This document shows positions 17,137-27,087 of a stretch of 53,831 nucleotides of DNA, one piece after another (position 1 is the first letter of the stretch; every line of letters starts with the position of its first letter). This DNA comes from an uncultured Lachnospiraceae bacterium. GTDB taxonomy: Bacteria > Bacillota > Clostridia > Lachnospirales > Lachnospiraceae. Location: positions 1-53,831 of the forward strand of contig ONDV01000005.1 in NCBI GenBank assembly GCA_900316665.1, read 5' to 3'. A model generated the notes under the pieces. That model had not been told where the DNA came from. It saw only the letters and a list, made by a program, of their open reading frames with translations, and made no database searches. Made by a program: the position numbers and the translations under genes.

Positions 17137-18067
17137 GCTTCTTTCTCCTGATATTTAAAATCTCTTCAACTATATTTTCAGTGTTTAAAAAATACGATCT
17201 ATCTATAAAACAGGTATCCCTTTCATGTCCGAACCACGTAAGCTGTCTCTTTGCAAAGTGACGGCTGTCTTCCTTTATAAGAGATATGGTATCAGAAAGA
17301 CTTCTTTCTCCGTCAAAATAAGGAAAGAATTCCCTGTAACCTATCCCGTGCATACTCGTCATCTCACGATTGCAGCCATAATCAACGAGGCCTTTGACTT
17401 CAGTAAGAAGCCCCATGTCCATCATCTTATCCACTCTTTTATCTATCCTGTCATAGAGCCTTTTCCTGTCGTCGGTCAGAACTGTATATAGAAAATCATA
17501 TCTGCTTTTTTTCTTTTTCTCTTCCTTATTATGTAAAGAGATAGGAGAATTATGGAGCATAAAAAATTCTATTGCTCTTATTACACGCTTGATATTATTT
17601 GGATGGATGCTTTCATAAGAAACCGGATCTATGTCTTTCAGCTTTTCATGCAAAGCATCCGCACCATATTTATCCGCATACTCCTTCAGCTTATTTCTTA
17701 TTTTTTCATCCGACGGCTCTTCAGTAAAGTCTATATCATATAGTAAAGACTGTATATAAAATCCTGTGCCTCCGACAAGTATCGGTATATGACCGTTTGA
17801 ATATACAGTCTTAATTGCCTTTTTCGCCATCTCCTGAAATTTCTTTACATCATAATTTTCTTTTGGATCCAGCACATCGATCATATGATGTGGAACGCCC
17901 TGCATCTCATCTTTTTTAAGCTTTGCGGTACCGATATCCATATATTTATATACCTGCATTGAATCACAGGATATAACTTCTCCGCCTATCTTTTTCGCGA
18001 GAAGAATGCCGACATCGGATTTACCGGTTGCTGTAGGACCGGCTATTATTATTAATTCATCTTTCAT
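17117..18067 (-). CDS. miaA: tRNA dimethylallyltransferase
   Basis: MiaA adds a dimethylallyl group to A37 of tRNAs that read codons starting with U, which improves decoding. The 316-residue protein begins with the P-loop GPTATGKSD (10-18) followed by ISCDSMQVYKYMDIGTAK, the DMAPP/tRNA-binding signature. It overlaps mutL by 4 bases (ATGA type), the classic mutS-mutL-miaA order. Length is normal and all conserved blocks that I can recognise are present. Confidence 0.96.
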   Translation of the reverse strand: MKDELIIIAGPTATGKSDVGILLAKKIGGEVISCDSMQVYKYMDIGTAKLKKDEMQGVPHHMIDVLDPKENYDVKKFQEMAKKAIKTVYSNGHIPILVGGTGFYIQSLLYDIDFTEEPSDEKIRNKLKEYADKYGADALHEKLKDIDPVSYESIHPNNIKRVIRAIEFFMLHNSPISLHNKEEKKKKSRYDFLYTVLTDDRKRLYDRIDKRVDKMMDMGLLTEVKGLVDYGCNREMTSMHGIGYREFFPYFDGERSLSDTISLIKEDSRHFAKRQLTWFGHERDTCFIDRSYFLNTENIVEEILNIRRKKHEENRT

Positions 18068-19890
18068 ACTATCCGCCTGAAGAGCTTGTCAAGGTCTTCT
18101 CTTGATACCGCGATCATGGTAGGACGGCCATGAGGACAATGGTAGGGCTCATCGAGTGTCAGAAGCTCATCGAAAAGAGCCGCCGCCTCATCAAAAGATA
18201 TAGATTGATTTCCCTTTATTGAAGCCTTGCAAGACATTGTTGCTATCCTCTCTTCTATCATATCCGAAGTGAATTTATTGTTCCATTGAGCTGCTTCGGA
18301 GACGATACTCATAAAAAGAGATTTTAAATCAATATCAGGCAGATTTCCGGGCATGGCGCTGATCATATATTCTTTTCCGCCAAAAGATTCATATCTGTAT
18401 CCGAGGGATTCCATCTCATTTCTTATTTTCTCGGCAGATTCCATCTCTTTTGCAGATAATGACACAATAACCGGAGGAACCACTTCCTGGCTTGTCATGG
18501 TATGTTTATGAAGAGAACTTATCATCCTCTCATAATTTACTTTCTCATGGGCAGCATGCTGGTCTATAATATAAACCTTCTTATTCCATTCTATTATCCA
18601 GTAAGTCTTGAATATCTGTCCTATGATATTTATATCAGGTCTCGATTCTTCTGAAATAAAAGAAAGCTGTTCATAAGAATCGGTATTATAAACCTTTTCT
18701 GCGATCTCCGACACTTTCTCATCATGTGATACCTTATCTCTTAATTCCTCATCTAATTTTTCTGTATAGGAACTTATAAAGTTCTTCTCAAAAGGCTCAG
18801 GTATAGCTATTTCCGAATGATTTGAATCAGTCTTTTTATCATGTATAATGAAGGGCTTTTTTACAGCTTCAGCTTCTACCGGCTCTAATATGTCTTCCCT
18901 TCCGGACAGAGCCTTATGGATCATACTGGTCAGATTCTCCATTACATATTGGGTATCTGATATCCTTACCTCACGTTTTGAAGGATGCACATTTACGTCA
19001 ACGCTTCCTTCGGGAAAAGTGAAAAACAAAACGGCAAAAGGAAACTGTCTTTTCATCAGAAATCCCTTATATCCATCTTCAAGTGCCTTTGAAAGAGTCT
19101 TGTCTATTACGGATCTTTTATTTATATAAAAGCTTTCAAGACTTCTGTTTCCACGCACCAGAGAATAATTTCCTATAAATCCATTAACCAAGAAAAGATC
19201 GCATTTATCCTTAACAGGAATCAGATTTGACGCTATATCCCGTCCGTATATCTGATAAATCGAGTCAATGAGCCTGGAATTTCCGGATGTCATCATACGG
19301 TCTCTACCGTCTGACTTAAAAGAAAAAGAGATCTCCGGATGGGAAATTGCAATATGACAAAGCACATCTTCTATATATATGCTTTCAGTCTTCTCTGATT
19401 TCAGAAACTTTCTTCTGGCCGGTGTATTGAAAAAAAGATTTCTGACAATAAGCGTCGTCCCGTCAGGGGCTCCTGTAAGTCCGTTTGAAATTTCCTTACC
19501 GCCTTCAATTATATAATCAGTGCCAAGGTCATCATCTGATGCCTTTGTAATCATATGAACGTTAGAAACAGCAGCTATGCTTGACAGAGCCTCTCCTCTG
19601 AACCCCAGAGTGTGGATCGAATCAAGATCAGAAGCTTCTTTTATCTTGCTTGTCGCGTGAGGCATGAAAGCTTTTTTTATTTCGCTTCTCAATATGCCTG
19701 ATCCATTGTCAGATATTCTTATTTCCGTGATCCCTCCGCCGCGGATGCTGACGGAAACAGAATTGGCGCCGGAATCAATCGAATTTTCCACAAGTTCCTT
19801 TACTACCGATGACGGTCTTTCCACGACTTCACCGGCAGCTATTTTATCAACTGTATCATCTGACAGAATATTGATTATATTTTCTTCCAT
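18064..19890 (-). CDS. mutL: DNA mismatch repair protein MutL
   Basis: MutL couples mismatch recognition by MutS to strand nicking. The N-terminal GHKL ATPase domain (about 1-330) shows IAAGEVVERP, ELVENSIDSGA, DNGSGI and LGFRGEAL. After a charged linker, the C-terminal domain holds the endonuclease metal motif DQHAAHEKVNYE (from Asp443), then CKASIKGN and CPHGRPT. MutL of organisms lacking MutH carry these motifs, so this protein should nick DNA itself. At 608 residues it is complete. Its start overlaps the mutS end by 16 bases. Confidence 0.97.
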   Translation of the reverse strand: MEENIINILSDDTVDKIAAGEVVERPSSVVKELVENSIDSGANSVSVSIRGGGITEIRISDNGSGILRSEIKKAFMPHATSKIKEASDLDSIHTLGFRGEALSSIAAVSNVHMITKASDDDLGTDYIIEGGKEISNGLTGAPDGTTLIVRNLFFNTPARRKFLKSEKTESIYIEDVLCHIAISHPEISFSFKSDGRDRMMTSGNSRLIDSIYQIYGRDIASNLIPVKDKCDLFLVNGFIGNYSLVRGNRSLESFYINKRSVIDKTLSKALEDGYKGFLMKRQFPFAVLFFTFPEGSVDVNVHPSKREVRISDTQYVMENLTSMIHKALSGREDILEPVEAEAVKKPFIIHDKKTDSNHSEIAIPEPFEKNFISSYTEKLDEELRDKVSHDEKVSEIAEKVYNTDSYEQLSFISEESRPDINIIGQIFKTYWIIEWNKKVYIIDQHAAHEKVNYERMISSLHKHTMTSQEVVPPVIVSLSAKEMESAEKIRNEMESLGYRYESFGGKEYMISAMPGNLPDIDLKSLFMSIVSEAAQWNNKFTSDMIEERIATMSCKASIKGNQSISFDEAAALFDELLTLDEPYHCPHGRPTMIAVSREDLDKLFRRIV

Positions 19891-22553
19891 CTGTTTTTCA
19901 CCTGATTCTGAAGATCATAAAGCTTATTTAACGCTTCAACAGGAGTAATTCCTGTTATGTCAAGATTCTTTATCTCTTCTATTATGTCATTGTCAGGATT
20001 CGTGTCAAATAGTGACATCTGATACTTGTCAACATCATCAAGAATTTTTTTCTTCTTCGGAAATTCTGAGCCTGAAGCAATCTTTGAAGCCTTCTCCGAA
20101 AGGTCATTGTCCGAAAGCGTGGCCAGAAGTTCGTTTGCCCTGTCAATTACAGCTGCCGGCAGTCCTGCGAGTCTTGCTACTTCTATTCCATAAGACTTAT
20201 CGGCTCCGCCTTTTATTATCTTCCTTAAAAAAACTACTCCGGTATCGCCTTCTTTTACAGCGCTGCAGTAATTGTGTACTCCCGGAATACTGCCCTCCAG
20301 CTCTGTAAGCTCATGATAATGAGTCGCAAAAAGAGTCTTTGCTCCTATTATTTTGGGATCTGAAATGTACTCCACTACAGCCCATGCTATAGACAGACCG
20401 TCATATGTGCTAGTGCCGCGGCCTATCTCATCCAGAATCAGAAGAGAATTTCTTGTAGCGTTTCTTAAGATGTTTGCGACTTCATTCATCTCTACCATAA
20501 AAGTGCTCTGTCCGCTTGTGAGATCGTCAGAAGCTCCGACTCTGGTAAATATCCTGTCGACCGTTCCGATAACGGCTGATGAAGCGGGAATGAAACTTCC
20601 AATCTGAGCCATTAAAACTATAAGGGCAGTCTGTCTCATATAAGTGGATTTTCCCGCCATGTTAGGACCTGTAATGATTGCAACGCGATTATCTTTATCA
20701 TCAAGCAAGGTGTCATTATCTATAAATTCGCCGTCAGGAATCATCCTCTCCACTACAGGATGTCTGCCATGCGATATATTTATTATTCCCTTACTATTGA
20801 CTGTCGGTCTGGAATAATGGTATTTCTCGGCAGCGTAGGCAAGGCTCTGGAGAAAATCGATATAGGCTATAGCACCTGCGGTCTTTTGTATTCTCCTGGT
20901 TTCTGAAGAGACTTTCAAAAGGAGGTTCATGTACATCTCATTTTCAAGATGATTCAGGCGGTCTTCCGCTCCAAGGATCTTATTTTCCATCTCCTTCAGC
21001 TCATCAGTTGAATATCTCTCTGAATTGGCAAGCGTCTGCTTTCTCTGATACCTGTCAGGCACCTGGTCTTTAAAAGAATTTGTAACTTCGATGTAATAAC
21101 CAAACACTTTATTATATCTGATTCTCAGATTCTTTATTCCTGTCGCTTCTTTTTCCCTGTTTTCAAGGTCAATAAGCCACGTCTTTCCTCCGGACTTCAT
21201 ATTTCTTAAATTATCGATTTCATCAGAATATCCGTCGCGGAAAATCGAGCCCTCATGAACCGATACCGGAGGATCGTCAGATAAGGCTCCGGCGAGAAGA
21301 TCTCTCAGATCATCCAGAGAATCAAGGCTATCCAGTATGTCTTTAATAAGTTCAGAGTCAAATCCCGAAAGAACAGTTTTTATAGCAGGGATCATATTGA
21401 TGGAATCCCGGAAAGCGAGAAGGTCTCTTGGATTAGCAGTCCGGTAGCTGATCCTTGTCATGAGACGCTGCAGATCATATATGTTTTCAAGATATTCTCT
21501 TAATTCATCCCTGTCGGCAACTGAATTAATGAGCTGCTCTACAGCATCCAGGCGCTTTTTTATCTCAACCGGATCTCGAAGCGGCATCTCTATTGCATTT
21601 CTAAGGAACCTTGCTCCCATGGAAGTCTTTGTATGATCGAGGACCCAGAGAAGAGATCCTCTCTTTTCCTTGTCCCTAAGCGTTTCCGTAAGCTCAAGAT
21701 TTCTTCTGGATGAGCTGTCTATTATCATAAAGTTCGAGTTACGATAAACGTCTATGTCATTTAAATTGCCCAGATCAGTCTTCTGTGTTTCCTTAAGATA
21801 ACGAAGAAGAGCGCCGGACGCGCAGATGGCCTCAGGCAGATCAATTAAATCAAGAGCTGTGGTATCAAAAGTATTAAATTGTCTCTTTACTGTCTCTTCA
21901 GCTGATTTTTCGTCAAAATAATCGGCGTCAAGCGCAGAGATGGAAATATGATGTCTGTTTTTCAAATCATCAATATCTACCCCGGAAATAAGAAAAGCGT
22001 CATTGCAGATGATCTCTGACGGTTCATATTTTTGAATATCATTAAGAAAAGCTCTGAGAGATTCATCAACAGTCACATGAAATTCACCTGTCGATATGTC
22101 AGACACGGCTATACCGAATGTATCTGACATATACATAACAGAGAGCAGATAATTATTCTTTGTCTCATCGAGAGACTTTTCATCCATATTTGTTCCAGGA
22201 GTAATTATTCTTATCACATCCCGCTTTACGATACCTTTAGCAGTCTTTGGATCCTCAAGCTGTTCGCATATGGCTACCTTATGACCATTATTCACAAGTT
22301 TTGCAATATAAGAATCCGCTGCATGAAAAGGTATGCCGCACATGGGAGCCCGCTCCTCAAGTCCGCAGTTTTTGCCTGTAAGTGTGAGATCAAGTTCCTT
22401 TGATACCATGATGGCGTCATCGAAGAACATTTCATAGAAATCTCCGAGTCTGTAAAAAAGAACACAATCCTTATATTTACTTTTAGTTTTAAGATAATGC
22501 CTCATCATCGGTGATACAGAATCCATAATATCGCCTTTATTCTTATCTGCCAT
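19875..22553 (-). CDS. mutS: DNA mismatch recognition protein MutS
   Basis: MutS binds mismatches and small loops in DNA. The mismatch-reading Phe-x-Glu motif is seen as Phe39 and Glu41 in GDFYEMF. Connector, lever and clamp domains follow, then the ATPase with GPNMAGKSTYMRQ (Lys635), DEIGRGTSTYDGLS and a typical ATHYHEL. The protein is 892 residues from the ATG at 22553, chosen over the TTG three bases upstream because GGAG lies 8 bases before it. The start shares one base with the stop of the flavoprotein gene upstream (TGATG), which implies coupling. Confidence 0.97.
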   Translation of the reverse strand: MADKNKGDIMDSVSPMMRHYLKTKSKYKDCVLFYRLGDFYEMFFDDAIMVSKELDLTLTGKNCGLEERAPMCGIPFHAADSYIAKLVNNGHKVAICEQLEDPKTAKGIVKRDVIRIITPGTNMDEKSLDETKNNYLLSVMYMSDTFGIAVSDISTGEFHVTVDESLRAFLNDIQKYEPSEIICNDAFLISGVDIDDLKNRHHISISALDADYFDEKSAEETVKRQFNTFDTTALDLIDLPEAICASGALLRYLKETQKTDLGNLNDIDVYRNSNFMIIDSSSRRNLELTETLRDKEKRGSLLWVLDHTKTSMGARFLRNAIEMPLRDPVEIKKRLDAVEQLINSVADRDELREYLENIYDLQRLMTRISYRTANPRDLLAFRDSINMIPAIKTVLSGFDSELIKDILDSLDSLDDLRDLLAGALSDDPPVSVHEGSIFRDGYSDEIDNLRNMKSGGKTWLIDLENREKEATGIKNLRIRYNKVFGYYIEVTNSFKDQVPDRYQRKQTLANSERYSTDELKEMENKILGAEDRLNHLENEMYMNLLLKVSSETRRIQKTAGAIAYIDFLQSLAYAAEKYHYSRPTVNSKGIINISHGRHPVVERMIPDGEFIDNDTLLDDKDNRVAIITGPNMAGKSTYMRQTALIVLMAQIGSFIPASSAVIGTVDRIFTRVGASDDLTSGQSTFMVEMNEVANILRNATRNSLLILDEIGRGTSTYDGLSIAWAVVEYISDPKIIGAKTLFATHYHELTELEGSIPGVHNYCSAVKEGDTGVVFLRKIIKGGADKSYGIEVARLAGLPAAVIDRANELLATLSDNDLSEKASKIASGSEFPKKKKILDDVDKYQMSLFDTNPDNDIIEEIKNLDITGITPVEALNKLYDLQNQVKNRWKKI

Positions 22554-24136
22554 CAATTCATCTCCGAAATAATTCTTTCAGCAATTTTCATGCCATCCAT
22601 GGCTGCTGACATAATACCACCGGCATATCCGGCTCCCTCACCTGCGGGATAGAGTCCAATAAGGCCTGTAGACTGAAAAGTATCATCTCTCATTATCCTG
22701 ACAGGAGACGATGTTCTGGACTCTACACCGGAAAGAATGGCGTCATCCATTCCAAAACCTTTTATTTTTTTATCAAAAATGCTTATGCCATTAATAAAAT
22801 CCCTTGTGATCTCTTCTGAAAAAAGACCTGACATATCAGAAAATGAAGTACGCCCTTTTACCAGGGATTCAAATGAGCCGTAAGACTTCGTAACGATTCT
22901 CTTCTTAAAATCTCCGAGGAGCTGCTGTGGTATTTTGCCCTTCCCGAGAGAATAGGCTTTCCGCTCGATCTTTCTTTGATATTTCAGGGCGCCCATGGGA
23001 TCATTCAAATCAAATTCTTTTTGGCCTACGGATATGACTATGGCGCTGTTGGCATTTTTAGAGTCACGGCTCCTGTAGCTCATACCATTTACGCACATAG
23101 CTCCCTCTTCGGATGAAGAATCAATCACATATCCTCCGGGACACATGCAAAAAGAATACACTCCTCTTCCATCAGGAAGATTTGCAGACAGTCTGTAATA
23201 GGCGGCAGGCAGAAATCCCCTCTCTTTTCCATATTGAGACCTGTCAATAAAATCCTGAGGATGCTCTATTCTGAAACCCATGGCAAACTGTTTTGAGCAC
23301 ATTGGAATACCCATCCGGTAAAGTACTTCGAAGGTATCTCTTGCGCTGTGACCGATGGCAAGAACGATCCTGTCGCAGGAATATATGCTCCCGTCTGAAA
23401 ATTTTGCACCGGTCACCCTGCCATTATCAGTAATGATTCCTGTAAGGGCTGTAGAAAATCTGAATTCACATCCCTTCTCCTCCATGAAATTTCTCATATT
23501 TGAAAGGATATGATAAAGCGAATCAGTTCCTACATGAGGTCTCGGATCTATTAGTATGTCCGGGTCGGCTCCAAATTTTACGAAGGACTTCAGTACAAAA
23601 TCGTTTCTTCTGAAGCGGTCATTTACCTGAGTATTCAACTTCCCGTCTGAGAAGGCACCGGCTCCGCCCTCTCCGAACTGTACGTTTGAATCAGGATCAA
23701 GAGAACCGGTTTTAAAATACTCCTCTATGTCACATGTCCTCTCTTCCACCCGCTTGCCTCTTTCAATTACAAGCGGGGGTATACCGGAAAGCGTAAGAAG
23801 GAAAGCTGCAAAAAGTCCGGCCGGTCCGTCACCCACCACGAGAGGTCTTTGCCCTGGTCTTTTTACATAGGGCAGAGAATACTCATGATCTTTATATACA
23901 GATAGATTTTGAATAAAGCCGGCTGACAGTATCTTACTTTCTATCTCAGATGAAAGCGAAACGGCCACGGTAAAAACATAGAGGATGTCTTTTTTCCTGG
24001 CATCGATCGATTTTTTCAATACGGTTAATTTCTTTATTTCCTTATTGTCAATCTTAAGGATTCCGGCAGTCTTTTTAATAAGATGCGGATAGAAGTCCGG
24101 TACAGCCTTAATCTTTATATTAGATATCTTTAACAA
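22553..24136 (-). CDS. FAD-dependent oxidoreductase of the COG2509 type
   Basis: This 527-residue flavoprotein belongs to a widespread family of uncharacterised FAD-dependent dehydrogenases. An N-terminal domain of about 90 residues precedes the FAD-binding fold, which begins with VVGDGPAGLFAAF (102-107 is the glycine motif). NVQFGEGGAGAFSDGKLNT is typical of the family, and near the C-terminus YPAGEGAGYAGGI is the second flavin-contact motif. The substrate is unknown. The start codon is TTG, with AGAGG six bases upstream and no nearby ATG in frame. It is tightly coupled to mutS. Confidence 0.88.
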   Translation of the reverse strand: MLKISNIKIKAVPDFYPHLIKKTAGILKIDNKEIKKLTVLKKSIDARKKDILYVFTVAVSLSSEIESKILSAGFIQNLSVYKDHEYSLPYVKRPGQRPLVVGDGPAGLFAAFLLTLSGIPPLVIERGKRVEERTCDIEEYFKTGSLDPDSNVQFGEGGAGAFSDGKLNTQVNDRFRRNDFVLKSFVKFGADPDILIDPRPHVGTDSLYHILSNMRNFMEEKGCEFRFSTALTGIITDNGRVTGAKFSDGSIYSCDRIVLAIGHSARDTFEVLYRMGIPMCSKQFAMGFRIEHPQDFIDRSQYGKERGFLPAAYYRLSANLPDGRGVYSFCMCPGGYVIDSSSEEGAMCVNGMSYRSRDSKNANSAIVISVGQKEFDLNDPMGALKYQRKIERKAYSLGKGKIPQQLLGDFKKRIVTKSYGSFESLVKGRTSFSDMSGLFSEEITRDFINGISIFDKKIKGFGMDDAILSGVESRTSSPVRIMRDDTFQSTGLIGLYPAGEGAGYAGGIMSAAMDGMKIAERIISEMN

Positions 24137-24190
24137 AAAACGCCTCTTCTCAACTAATGAAACATCTATAAATCAGACCCTTAATATCTC

Positions 24191-25420
24191 TCACGACTGC
24201 TTTACTGCTCCGTCTCCGGCAGCCCGGCCTGATGCAAAAGCAAAATGAAGATTGTACCCGCCGCATTCGCCGTCACAGTTCAGTATTTCACCGGCAATAA
24301 ATAAACCCTTATGAAAGATCGACTCCATTGTATGCGGATTGACCTCAGATAGAGGTATTCCTCCGGATGTCACCTGAGCTTCATTCCATCCCGGACTTCC
24401 TTCTACAGGCACCTTAAGAGAGTGAACCATTTCTGAAAAAGCCCTGATTTCAGAATTTTTCAGTTCCCGGACCGGCTTTATTTCTATTCCTGATAAACGC
24501 ATTATGATTTCAGTCAGCTTAGACTGACAGATACCATTAAAAAAGTCTAATGAACTTATTTCATCGTTTACTATAAAATTTTTTGCCCGTCTCAATAATT
24601 TTTCTTCTGTCTTCTTCATATCCTCATCCGGCAGAAAATCAAATTCAAAAGAGACTCTGTCACCATTATCAAGACAAATAATCGCGTCATGGCTCATATT
24701 CATAACAGGTATACCTGAAATGGCGGATTTCCTGAATTGAATTTCTCCGATTTCGTTTTTGATCTCTTCTCCGTTTATTATGAGACCTGCTCTTCCGATC
24801 TGCCTGATACCTGAGAAATCCAGTCCGGGCATGTTGATATAAAGCGGTGAAAGAGCCGAAAACTGCTTTATTACTGAATGTCCGAATTTCTTCATATGGT
24901 AATATCCGTCGCCTGAAGATCCTGTCTTTCTATATGACATACCGCCGCTTGTCATTATTATCTTCTTTGAAAGATATGTATCATTTTCAGTTTTTATAAT
25001 AAAGTGCCCTGAATCAAATTCAATTTTCCTCATGTTCTTATTGCATTCTATCCCGATATTCCGGATTCGTATCGAATTCAATAAGGTCCTAAGGACAGAT
25101 CTGCTATCAAGTGAACGGGGATAGATCCTCCCGTCTTTTTCCAGAAGGTAAAGGCCCATCTCACCAAATTCCTCCTTCAGAGCTGACGGAGGATAATTTT
25201 TCAGAATAATGGAAAGTCCCGCTCTGTCATCAGTGTGGTAATTATCTATAGATAGATTTTCATTAGTAAGATTGCATTTGCCGTTTCCTGTGATAAGAAG
25301 CTTCCTGCCTGGTGATGACATTTTTTCCAAAATCAAAACCTTCTGCCCGTCAGCTCCCGCATGGATCGCGCCAATTAGACCTGCGGCGCCGGCTCCTATC
25401 ACGATAGTGTCATAAATCAT
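24191..25420 (-). CDS. Flavoprotein of the HI0933/COG2081 family (BaiN-like)
   Basis: The 409-residue protein starts directly with an FAD-binding Rossmann motif, VIGAGAAGLIGAIHA (8-13 the glycine set), followed by the family mark GRKLLITGNGKCNLTN. Near the end, GLFIAGEILNCDGECGGYN matches the family C-terminal motif. Members are NAD(P)/FAD oxidoreductases of mostly unknown role; some gut Clostridia proteins of this family have been linked to bile-acid reduction, but nothing here supports that for this copy. Start overlaps the flippase gene by 4 bases. A 54-base gap separates it from the next flavoprotein. Confidence 0.88.
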   Translation of the reverse strand: MIYDTIVIGAGAAGLIGAIHAGADGQKVLILEKMSSPGRKLLITGNGKCNLTNENLSIDNYHTDDRAGLSIILKNYPPSALKEEFGEMGLYLLEKDGRIYPRSLDSRSVLRTLLNSIRIRNIGIECNKNMRKIEFDSGHFIIKTENDTYLSKKIIMTSGGMSYRKTGSSGDGYYHMKKFGHSVIKQFSALSPLYINMPGLDFSGIRQIGRAGLIINGEEIKNEIGEIQFRKSAISGIPVMNMSHDAIICLDNGDRVSFEFDFLPDEDMKKTEEKLLRRAKNFIVNDEISSLDFFNGICQSKLTEIIMRLSGIEIKPVRELKNSEIRAFSEMVHSLKVPVEGSPGWNEAQVTSGGIPLSEVNPHTMESIFHKGLFIAGEILNCDGECGGYNLHFAFASGRAAGDGAVKQS

Positions 25421-27063
25421 AAAAGTCTCATCCGCTTTGCCAAAGAATAAAGCTTATGTCCGCCCGGAAAAGTGATAAGCTCATCTTTTGATATTGTCCC
25501 GGTCTTTATTATCATCACAAAATATACGAGAATTCCTGTAAAGATACCGACGATTACACCGAAAAGATTTATTCCTATGGCCACATCTAATATCTTGTAT
25601 ACAATAAATACAAAAAATCCCATAACGATCGAAGAAGCGAGCGGCTTTAAAAAAGTATCATATGGATCCAGATTGGCCTTACTGTAACGGCGGATCGATA
25701 TGTCGTTCATTATTGCAAGCACTATGCTGTAAAAATTATTGGCAATGACAACACCGATAATATTCGCTCTGAAGACCAGCATCAGAATTACAAGCATTAT
25801 GGCATGGGCGGCCATAGCGATTGCGCAGTTTCTGAGAGGAACCTTCATTTTATTGATTCCTTGCATGAATCCGTTCGACAAAGTCGACAGGCAGTAGAAA
25901 GGTATTGAGAAGGAACCGATTATAAGTATCAGAGCCGAAAGCTTATCCGGATCATGGAACATAAGCTTTAAAATCGGTCCTGATAGTACCATAAGGCCTA
26001 CGGAACACGGGATGGCTATTATCATTATAAATTTTGATACGGATCTGATCTTTGACCTTACATCTTCCTTTTTTCCAAGAGCGTATGACGCCGAGAGCGA
26101 AGGAACCGATGAGCTGGCAAGAGAACTTGCTATAGACATAGGCACGCCCTGCAGAACCAGATACTCTCCGCTGTAGACGCCCCACCATTCCGAAATCGAC
26201 TTGACCGGATATTTCTGAAAGACTGCGATATTTTTAAATATGAACATCTCTATGACTGCAGAGACATTGTAAAGCGTAGTGCTTAATATAACAGGTACTA
26301 CGGTAAGAATTATGATGTGAAATATATCGCGGTAACTCTCTTTTATGGACAGATCTTTTCTTTTATTCTTTTTAACAAAACGGATAAACATGACAGTGAA
26401 AAATGTCATGAAAACAAGAGCCGCAACAGAACCAGCAAGAGTTCCGAGAGTACCTCCGGCAGCTCCGAATGCAGGACCGTTATTGGCATTTCCAAGAACT
26501 GCTCCGGCTCTCAGTCCGTAAGTAAATAGGAAATACGCAGCAACTACTGAAATTATGGCATTTACTATCTGCTCTATGATCTGGGATACCGCAGTCGGTA
26601 TCATGGTATGAAGTCCCTGAAAGAGACCTCTTAAGACTCCTACAATGGCAGTAAGAAAAAGAACCGGCGCCAGAATCCGAAGAGCCAGCGCTGCTTCCGG
26701 TGTCTTCACCCAGCCTGAAAAGACATCCGCAAATACAAATAAAATAACAGATGCTATGCCTCCGCTTACGCACGCAAAAACAAGAGAGCCCTTGAATACC
26801 CTGGCTGCATTTTTAGATTCTCCCTTTGCCATCCTCTCGCTGACCATCTTTGAGACAGCAAGCGGCAGACTGTAACTTGATATAATAAGCAGGATGCTGT
26901 AGATGGTATAGGCCGTTCCGTAATAGTCATTACCGCGCTTGCCTATTATTCTTGTCAGAGGGACACGATAAAGAAGACCAACTATCCTGCTGATAAATGA
27001 AGCAGCAGCGAGAATGGTTCCCTGAACAATTATGGATTTTGATTTTGATTCACGGTCAGGCAT
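25417..27063 (-). CDS. MATE/MurJ-like oligosaccharide flippase (SpoVB family)
   Basis: This 548-residue protein has about 14 membrane segments and the pattern of the polysaccharide-flippase superfamily (COG2244), with an early Arg-rich loop (FISRIVGLLYRVPLTRIIG, about 18-36) characteristic of SpoVB/YtgP-type proteins. Such proteins move lipid-linked cell-wall or polysaccharide precursors across the membrane. Whether this one serves peptidoglycan synthesis, spore cortex or an exported polysaccharide cannot be told from sequence. No glycosyltransferase genes lie near it, which favours a role in peptidoglycan. Confidence 0.88.
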   Translation of the reverse strand: MPDRESKSKSIIVQGTILAAASFISRIVGLLYRVPLTRIIGKRGNDYYGTAYTIYSILLIISSYSLPLAVSKMVSERMAKGESKNAARVFKGSLVFACVSGGIASVILFVFADVFSGWVKTPEAALALRILAPVLFLTAIVGVLRGLFQGLHTMIPTAVSQIIEQIVNAIISVVAAYFLFTYGLRAGAVLGNANNGPAFGAAGGTLGTLAGSVAALVFMTFFTVMFIRFVKKNKRKDLSIKESYRDIFHIIILTVVPVILSTTLYNVSAVIEMFIFKNIAVFQKYPVKSISEWWGVYSGEYLVLQGVPMSIASSLASSSVPSLSASYALGKKEDVRSKIRSVSKFIMIIAIPCSVGLMVLSGPILKLMFHDPDKLSALILIIGSFSIPFYCLSTLSNGFMQGINKMKVPLRNCAIAMAAHAIMLVILMLVFRANIIGVVIANNFYSIVLAIMNDISIRRYSKANLDPYDTFLKPLASSIVMGFFVFIVYKILDVAIGINLFGVIVGIFTGILVYFVMIIKTGTISKDELITFPGGHKLYSLAKRMRLL

Positions 27064-27087
27064 TTCTTGTCCTTCCAGTTAAAATTT